From NCBI GenBank assembly GCA_045599385.1, contig JAZRVW010000018.1:1-27388 (forward strand): a stretch of 27,388 bases of DNA, given 5' to 3'. A program made the translations under genes and the position numbers. The stretch comes from F23-B02 sp045599385 (lineage in GTDB: Bacteria > Bacillota > Clostridia > Oscillospirales > Oscillospiraceae). Each line of letters starts with the position of its first letter. Positions within the stretch are counted from its first letter, which is position 1. Shown piece after piece: positions 23,501-27,388 of this stretch. Below the pieces are notes generated by a model. It had not been told where the DNA came from and ran no database searches. It was given only the letters and a program-made list of their open reading frames with translations.

Positions 23501-24737
23501 CCTGCTTATTTCACCGAAATATGCCCGGGAGCAGATTCTGCTCTGCTGCCGCCATCAGTACGAGGAGGGCGACGTCATGCACTGGTGGCACAGCCTGCCC
23601 GACGGCGACAGAGGTGTGCGCACACACTGCAGCGACGATTTGCTCTGGCTTGTCTGGGCTCTGTGCGAGTATGTGGAGAAAACGGGCGATGCGGCATTTT
23701 GCTCCGAATCTGCAAATTATGTAAACTCAGCTGTTCTTTCCGAAGGCGAGCATGACCGCTATGAAACCCCTGCCGTATCTGCCCTCTGTGAAACCGTGGC
23801 AGGTCATGCCAGGCGCGCCGTTGACATGTGCATTTCCCGTGGAAAAGGAAGTCACGGTCTGCTGTATTTCGGCAGCGGCGACTGGAATGACGGCATGGAC
23901 AAGGTCGGCGGCGAGAGCGTGTGGCTCAGCTTTTTCTTTGCCGAAACCGTCAAGCGTTTTTCTGACCTGCTCGTATTGTTATGTAAACCTGATGCAGACT
24001 ATTACCGCGGTGTTGCGGAGGAAATATGCCGCAGTGCCGATGCCGCATGGGACGGCGCGTGGTATCTGCGTGGCTACTGGCCCGACGGAACGCCCTTAGG
24101 CTCGGCGCAGTCAGAGGAATGCCGCATTGACTCCATTTCGCAAAGCTGGGCTGCCTTCTGCGCAGGCACCTCCAACAGCCGCATTGACACGGCGCTTGAA
24201 AGCTCTCTGCGTGAGCTTTACGACCGCGAAAACGGCATAGTGAAGCTGTTTACCCCGCCCTTTTCCTCCGGCGAGCGCAACCCGGGCTATATTCGAAGCT
24301 ACGGGGCGGGCTTCCGCGAAAACGGCGGTCAGTACACCCATGCGGCAATATGGCTTGCCATGGCCTGCATAAGACGCGGCAGAGTTGAGGACGGCTTTTC
24401 CATTCTCCGCGACCTTCTGCCCGAAAATCACGACCTGCGCCGCTACCTTGCCGAGCCTTTTGTAATTCCCGCCGACGTGTATTCAAACTCCGAGCACATG
24501 GGCGAAGCGGGCTGGACCTGGTACACCGGTTCGGCGGGCTGGTACTTCCGCACGGTGTGCGAGGAGCTTCTCGGGCTGAAGCTCTGGGGCGGAAGTCTGT
24601 ATATCCGCCCCGCTCTGCCTGCGGACTTTCCCGTCTGCCGCATTCGTCTGGTCGGACTGAATATCGTCATTGATGACGGTGAAATTACCGTAAACGGTGA
24701 AAAATACGACGGAAAAGGTATACCATACGCAGTATAA
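17580..24737 (+). CDS. Cyclic beta-1,2-glucan synthase-like protein (GT84 / glycoamylase-like / GH94)
   Basis: A 2385-residue membrane protein of the NdvB/ChvB/Cgs type, which makes beta-1,2-glucan from UDP-glucose and closes it into rings. Order seen: soluble N-terminus; two helices at about 266-301; GT84 glycosyltransferase with TLDSDTRP (Asp470, Asp472) and SHRWIRGDWQ near 616-625; further helices at about 653-695, 714-745 and 772-825; glycoamylase-like domain (about 850-1190) with TSPTNIGL, VSTVDSGNL, WTGTMFEYLMP and HHLGMSM; two GH94 N-terminal beta-sandwiches (from about 1265 and 1660); GH94 catalytic barrel with FGFRDQLQD, GDWNDGMD (Asp2101, Asp2104) and GGQYTHA near 2250. Proteobacterial homologues have about 2800 residues; this one is shorter. 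The ribosome site GGAGG is 7 bases upstream. Cyclisation and export here are inferred. Confidence 0.9.
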   Translation: MDYTDNEKLYGIGASAARLYKTAGTVSAKKYLERLRSDRRAIQDAYKITEERYGQAAKLPEAAEWFLDNRYLALRESKIAEADISAEKKLRSSNDGAVLFLLSDSLVKSCGGVVTESACRAFLGGVQSVTVLSHRELSLFPAAIRYSLLKRLARTVSSLTDDDAATLAALFTSLRTVAAADMQSLLEAVDVCEKLLMSDPAGIYPRMDDASRAYYRRCLYSLAEKRGIEEYRLAEKIIEDCKNATGAERHVGAQLIPREEKRGGWYITANLLLSLFITLLCGFLSRSFIAALLLFLPVTELTKSLRDNIALQYVSPVRLPRLDLSAGVPNEAKTICVVSALLSARDSAEKLAGNLEEFMLSNRAGGKNLSYGILADLPEADSAVTDKDALLISSAAKCIDALNKKYGGGFYLFLRSRTMDAKTRRFSGFERKRGAVLALAKFLCGRESELRIAAGDAAALKDTKFIITLDSDTRPYPDSLTELIGTALHPLNTPVLDTERGIVTAGHGILHPRMSTTLRSASATDFSRLFAGLGGSEPYSVLCGELYMDLFHRGGFSGKGLIDANCLVVCSEKHLPCGKILSHDAPEGAYLRGGYVSDLEFSDSFPASPISYYRRSHRWIRGDWQNSGFIFRKSSELPDIERFRLCDSLRRSLVPVFTFAAVFLGLVMRERGLILAAIAALLALCTRLLIAVTDYFTVKTENTHLRYHSRLLHGIGAAFLQTLVRLWLLPYEAWISVSAIALSLWRMGVSRRNLLEWETSAQSDLRKRSLAAYVLNMWFAVLSGAALFAFSPSVLGKAVGLFWLCAPLCALALSVPAKPVYELPPEEKQYLTSCAADIWSYFETCCTEGESWLPPDNFQEQPPVGTAHRTSPTNIGLALVSALCAIDLGIDRGTALPLIENMLGTLERMPRWNGHFYNWYDTLSLRPLSPRYVSTVDSGNLCASLIVLKNGLAEHHRTELAKRVSALIAPMDFSPLYDEKRCLFRIGADLERNELSPAHYDLLAGEARLTSYLAVAKGDVPKKHWRALSRALRRCDGYSGMASWTGTMFEYLMPELFLPLCPDSLIYETARCCVHVQQKRRSPTGVWGISESAFFALDSALNYRYKAHGCGALALKRGQDAELVISPYSSFLALAAEPAAAIRNLHRLEETGATGRFGFVEAIDFTPSRSGGSGEKVRCYMAHHLGMSMLAATNLIRGGIVTKRFMAEPSMRAYRALLEEKLPVNAPVLQLEENPGAAENKKASPWILRDSDVDFEKPSCTVLSNGRYNIMSTESGITRATCGDMLVYRSPRKKLGDGHGAELYFECDGRRISLLPEANTEYESCLWELGEAQVCHSLRREGLETLSRLAVSGGENGELRFVSLCSDNAAKGRLVFSFEPVLANQYDYVNHPAYWRLGLDASTDGNILVLHRLPRANQPECWLCLACSEKMSVSADRYGSLGALSAPFVTASVELSLSSHECRDLRFALCVSEEYEVAYVGVQRMLSAGSGDFGTIPSMCARHLGMSTAEMGKAMEAVENLAFPPQRQKPWCAKEKLWKYGVSGDFPIMYVSLGTQAEDIRRSVLRFCLLRLCGLNADLVLITREGGEYTQPVHSLVRDTLTEHGLEALLDCRGGVHILPAEAADGVSSCAAYIFGAEAAIRRRHVKYYLPQTAPRKLGSLPKYEYAKDGSFVFYVNQNLPQRIWSHLLTNGRFGFIAADSGAGNMWYENAREARVNEWLNDPSAIIGPETLEYTVKGRRFSLFAADDGIPCRVRYGFGFAVWEKPIGEGAFRCTAFIPEKLDARVLIIENLGASAGQLSWKTSLILSDSADDAPAVSVNYVNPIFHAASERFPVDRELLIASSVEAIGWTADEISALRGEYDCKTAYLTSPCFAAVYADTPVLVLVCGFCNESEIIELCKPEAAFAELALAKSHWRNAACAFRLDSGNAALDRYMSGWAVYQTLACRLMGRCSVYQSGGAFGFRDQLQDAVNLLLISPKYAREQILLCCRHQYEEGDVMHWWHSLPDGDRGVRTHCSDDLLWLVWALCEYVEKTGDAAFCSESANYVNSAVLSEGEHDRYETPAVSALCETVAGHARRAVDMCISRGKGSHGLLYFGSGDWNDGMDKVGGESVWLSFFFAETVKRFSDLLVLLCKPDADYYRGVAEEICRSADAAWDGAWYLRGYWPDGTPLGSAQSEECRIDSISQSWAAFCAGTSNSRIDTALESSLRELYDRENGIVKLFTPPFSSGERNPGYIRSYGAGFRENGGQYTHAAIWLAMACIRRGRVEDGFSILRDLLPENHDLRRYLAEPFVIPADVYSNSEHMGEAGWTWYTGSAGWYFRTVCEELLGLKLWGGSLYIRPALPADFPVCRIRLVGLNIVIDDGEITVNGEKYDGKGIPYAV
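21388..23988 (+). repeat. Dispersed decamer TTATGTAAAC inside the glucan synthase gene
   Basis: Exact copies are at 22601-22610, 23039-23048, 23274-23283, 23717-23726 and 23979-23988; TTATGTCAAC, one base different, is at 21388-21397 and 21740-21749. All are on the plus strand. They are read in all three frames: YVN in four cases, LCK in two and IMS in one. I noticed none elsewhere in the window or on the other strand. Confidence 0.6.
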
Positions 24738-24740
24738 ATG

Positions 24741-24749
24741 TGGTATAAT
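24741..24749 (+). promoter_or_regulatory. Extended -10 promoter of the M16 gene pair
   Basis: TGGTATAAT (TG at 24741-24742, TATAAT at 24744-24749) stands four bases after the glucan synthase stop codon. No good -35 box is present at 16-18 bases, which suits an extended -10 promoter. The predicted start near 24756 leaves a leader of about 45 bases with AAGGAG at 24786-24791. Confidence 0.55.
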
Positions 24750-24800
24750 GTATTATTAAACAATAAAACTACCGATAACGCTGTGAAGGAGACCTGAAAA

Positions 24801-26096
24801 ATGGAAACCGTCAGAACAGAGATTTTGCCGGGCGTAAACCTTACCTGCCTGCACACCAAGAAATTCAAAACCGACTGCATGAGCATCAATCTGCTCACCC
24901 AGCATCAGCGCGAAACCGCCTCGCTGAATGCGGTTCTTCCCTATGTTCTGCGCCGGGGCACACGCTACCATCCCGATATGGAGAGCATTTCCGCCGCCCT
25001 TGACGAGCTTTACGGCACCTGCATTGAGCCCGTTGTGCGCCGTATCGGGGAAATTCAGTGCATCGGCTTTTACGCAAATCTGCCCTCCACCGCATATCTT
25101 CCCGGAGAGCAGGTCATGAAAAGTGCCGCGGAGCTCATGTGCGAAATGCTCCTTTCCCCCAACACAAAGGGAGGTCTTCTGCTTCCCGCCTATGTTGAAA
25201 GTGAAAAGGAAAAGCTGCTTGAGCGTATCCGCGCCCGCATGAACGACAAAATCGGTTACTCCGCACAGCGTCTTTATGAGGAAATGTGCTGCTATGAGGA
25301 CTTTGCCGTTCCGCGTCTCGGTACGGAAAGCGGTGCCGAGGGCATCTATTATCAGAAGCTCAGCAAGCACTACCGCAACCTGCTTTCCACCTGCCCTATT
25401 GAAATTTTCTACTGCGGCAGCGAGGAGCCCGAAGACGTTGCCGAGGTGTTCCGCGACACGCTCTGCGGCATGCCAAGAGGTGAGCTTGACTATGACATCG
25501 GCACGGATATACGCATGAATTCCGTGGCAAACGAGCCAAGATACTTTACCGAGGAAATGAACGTCACCCAGGGCAAGCTTGCTCTCGGCTTCCGTCTCGG
25601 TGAGTGCATGGAGGAGCCCGATGTTGCCGCCATAAGCGTTTTCAACTGCGTTTTCGGCAGCGGAGTCACCTCAAAGCTGTTTATGAATGTGCGCGAAAAG
25701 CTGTCGCTGTGCTATTTTGCAAGCAGTATCGTCGACACCCACAAGGGACTTATGTGCGTATTCTCGGGCATTGATTTTGACAAGTACGAGGACGCGAAGT
25801 CGGAAATTCTCGCTCAGCTTGAGGACGTGAGAAAGGGTGTCATCAGCGACGAAGAATTTGAAGCCGCGAAAACCGGCATTGCCTCATCTCTGCGTGTAAT
25901 CCCCGATTCCGCAGGTGACCTTGAGGGTTTCTGGCTTGCCAACATTCTCGACGGACTTGACTATGAGCCCGAGGAGCTTGCGGAGCTGTGTGAGAACGTA
26001 AGCCGCGAGGACGTTATCTCAATTGCAAACAGCGTTGTGCTTGACGCTGTATATTTCCTCCAGGGAAACGGAGAAGAACCCGATGATGAAGAGTAA
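24801..26096 (+). CDS. M16 peptidase-family protein, non-catalytic partner (YmfF-like)
   Basis: A 431-residue protein with the pitrilysin-family fold but no HxxEH zinc motif; where it should be the sequence reads LPYVLRRGTRYHP. The C-terminal half is recognisable from GKLALGFRLG, FGSGVTSKLFMNVREKLSLCYF and the following helices. It is typical of the inactive partner that forms a heterodimer with an active M16 subunit, as with YmfF/YmfH. AAGGAG at 24786-24791 sets the start. The last 14 bases overlap the next gene, so the two products are probably made in fixed ratio. The substrate is unknown. Confidence 0.87.
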   Translation: METVRTEILPGVNLTCLHTKKFKTDCMSINLLTQHQRETASLNAVLPYVLRRGTRYHPDMESISAALDELYGTCIEPVVRRIGEIQCIGFYANLPSTAYLPGEQVMKSAAELMCEMLLSPNTKGGLLLPAYVESEKEKLLERIRARMNDKIGYSAQRLYEEMCCYEDFAVPRLGTESGAEGIYYQKLSKHYRNLLSTCPIEIFYCGSEEPEDVAEVFRDTLCGMPRGELDYDIGTDIRMNSVANEPRYFTEEMNVTQGKLALGFRLGECMEEPDVAAISVFNCVFGSGVTSKLFMNVREKLSLCYFASSIVDTHKGLMCVFSGIDFDKYEDAKSEILAQLEDVRKGVISDEEFEAAKTGIASSLRVIPDSAGDLEGFWLANILDGLDYEPEELAELCENVSREDVISIANSVVLDAVYFLQGNGEEPDDEE

Positions 26097-27360
26097 AGAA
26101 TACAAAAAAATCGGCGAGACCGTATATGAGGGAGTTCTCCCCAACGGTCTCACCGTTATCGCAATTCCCAAGCCCGATTTCAAGGAAAGCTATGCGGTTT
26201 TCGCCACCTGCTACGGCGGTGCCTGCCGCCGCTTCAGGCTTGACGGCGTGTGGTATGACACGCCCGCAGGTGTGGCTCATTTTCTTGAGCACAAGATGTT
26301 CGATATGCCCGACGGCGACAACGCTCTGAGCATTCTGTCAAAAAACGGCGCTCAGCCCAACGCATTCACCTCCAGCGACACTACCGCGTATTACTTTGAC
26401 TGCAGCACGGGCTTTGAGGAAAACCTGCGCATGCTGCTGCGCTTTGTGTCCACGCCCTACTTCACCGAGGAGAGCGTTGCCAAGGAGCAGGGCATCATCG
26501 GTCAGGAAATCGGCATGGGCGACGATGACCCCTACCGCTGCGCCTACTTCAGCCTGCTGAAGCTGCTGTATGAGCACAATCCCATGCGCGAGGAGGTCGC
26601 GGGCACGGTTGAGAGCATTGCGGAGATTACCCCCGACACGCTCTATGCCTGCCATGCCGCATTCTACAATCCCTCCAACATGGTGCTCTGCACCGCAGGC
26701 GATTTTGACCCCGAGCGAATTTACGAAATCGCCCTTGAGGAGCTCGGCAGCAAGGAGGGCTCGAAGCCCGAGGTGGATTTCGGCGAGGCTGAATCCGCAT
26801 TTCCCCTTGATGTATACACGGAAGCTCGCATGGAGGTATCCGCGCCTCAGTTTTTCATCGGCGCAAAGGTAACTCCCGTCCCCACGGGCAAGGAGCTTTT
26901 CCGTCAGAAAATCGTTTCCCAGCTTGCCCTGCGCACGCTCTTCGGCTCATCGGGAAAGTTCTATAACAACCTCTATTCCGCGGGCATCTTAAGCCGCGAT
27001 TACGGCTATGAAACCGACTATGTTGCGGGTACTGCTACCATTATTTTCGAGGGCGAAAGCAAGGAGCCGCAGACGGTGCTGAGCGAGATTAAGGCCGCCG
27101 TTGCGGAGGTGCGCGAAAACGGTCTTGACAGGGAGCTTTTTGAGCGCATAAGAAAAGCCTCCTTCGGCTCAAGGCTCCGCGGTCTTGAAAGCTTTGACAC
27201 GCTGTGCCTTTCCTACATGGACGGCTGCTTTGAGGGCTATGACCCGCTGGACAGCTTTGAAACTCTCGAAAGCATTGACATAAGCGAATGTGAAGCCTTC
27301 CTCACAGAATACCTTGCAGACGACAGACTTGCCATGTCTGTTGTGCTGCCTTTGAAATGA
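26083..27360 (+). CDS. M16-family zinc peptidase, catalytic partner (YmfH-like)
   Basis: A 425-residue M16 metallopeptidase. The inverted zinc motif is HFLEH (His66, catalytic Glu69, His70), and EQGIIGQE supplies the third ligand (probably Glu142, with the conserved Glu135 seven residues before it), at the usual distance. FGSSGKFYNNLYSAGILSRDYGYE lies in the substrate-contact C-terminal half. I chose the ATG at 26083 because GGAG stands 9 bases upstream; an in-frame extension to 26023 lies inside the previous gene without a site. There is no signal peptide, so it is probably cytoplasmic. It pairs with the gene before it. Confidence 0.92.
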   Translation: MMKSKEYKKIGETVYEGVLPNGLTVIAIPKPDFKESYAVFATCYGGACRRFRLDGVWYDTPAGVAHFLEHKMFDMPDGDNALSILSKNGAQPNAFTSSDTTAYYFDCSTGFEENLRMLLRFVSTPYFTEESVAKEQGIIGQEIGMGDDDPYRCAYFSLLKLLYEHNPMREEVAGTVESIAEITPDTLYACHAAFYNPSNMVLCTAGDFDPERIYEIALEELGSKEGSKPEVDFGEAESAFPLDVYTEARMEVSAPQFFIGAKVTPVPTGKELFRQKIVSQLALRTLFGSSGKFYNNLYSAGILSRDYGYETDYVAGTATIIFEGESKEPQTVLSEIKAAVAEVRENGLDRELFERIRKASFGSRLRGLESFDTLCLSYMDGCFEGYDPLDSFETLESIDISECEAFLTEYLADDRLAMSVVLPLK

Positions 27361-27368
27361 GGTGCGGT

Positions 27369-27388
27369 ATGAATTTTCTTACGGCAAC
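27369..27388 (+). CDS. Start of a further gene (cut by window edge)
   Basis: An ATG at 27369-27371 follows GAGGTG, which overlaps the stop codon of the M16 gene, and reads MNFLTA to the edge. Spacing and coupling suggest a third gene of the same operon. Too little is present to name it. Confidence 0.45.

Overview
The window looks like chromosomal DNA of a low-to-moderate GC Clostridia-type Firmicute, most plausibly a gut Oscillospirales-like anaerobe. The evidence is the Firmicute-type class III fructose-1,6-bisphosphatase, the ylxM-ffh-rpsP-khpA and rimM-trmD blocks, pyruvate phosphate dikinase next to GTP-type PEP carboxykinase, the YmfF/YmfH-type M16 pair, strong GGAGG ribosome sites and sigma-A-like promoters. 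The family-level placement is inference.

Layout. (1) 1-4784: an iron-dependent alcohol dehydrogenase (cut by the left edge) and fbp on the minus strand, a divergent HpcH/HpaI-family aldolase on the plus strand whose promoter is interleaved with that of fbp, then tspO on minus. (2) 4785-6245: a gene-poor, visibly more AT-rich stretch holding one lipoprotein gene, a boxB/boxA-like element resembling an rRNA-operon leader, and two tandem intrinsic terminators. (3) 6246-13557, all minus: rimM, trmD (fused in frame to a GNAT acetyltransferase), a REPIN-like repeat, rsmA, pckG and ppdK. (4) 13653-15135: a secreted SGNH/GDSL hydrolase on the plus strand with a perfect consensus promoter and its own terminator, placed exactly inside what is usually one operon. 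(5) 15147-17401, minus: ylxM-ffh-rpsP-khpA, ended by a hairpin terminator facing the hydrolase gene. (6) 17580-24737, plus: a 2385-residue cyclic beta-1,2-glucan synthase-like protein (GT84, glycoamylase-like and GH94 modules). (7) 24801-27360, plus: an overlapping pair of M16 peptidase-family genes, one without and one with the HxxEH zinc site, then the first codons of another gene.

How the genes work together. The aldolase family releases pyruvate; PPDK interconverts pyruvate and PEP; PEPCK interconverts oxaloacetate and PEP; FBPase makes fructose-6-phosphate. Together they form a PEP-node and gluconeogenesis set. The other large block is translation and protein targeting: SRP54, S16, KhpA, RimM, TrmD and RsmA.

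Most unusual points: the TrmD-GNAT fusion with a possible internal start for the GNAT part; the splitting of the conserved khpA-rimM junction by an oppositely oriented secreted hydrolase (rplS is also absent after trmD); a decamer repeated in different reading frames in the 3' part of the glucan synthase gene; the rRNA-leader-like relic; and two repeat elements. I found no CRISPR array, tRNA, rRNA, integrase or transposase.
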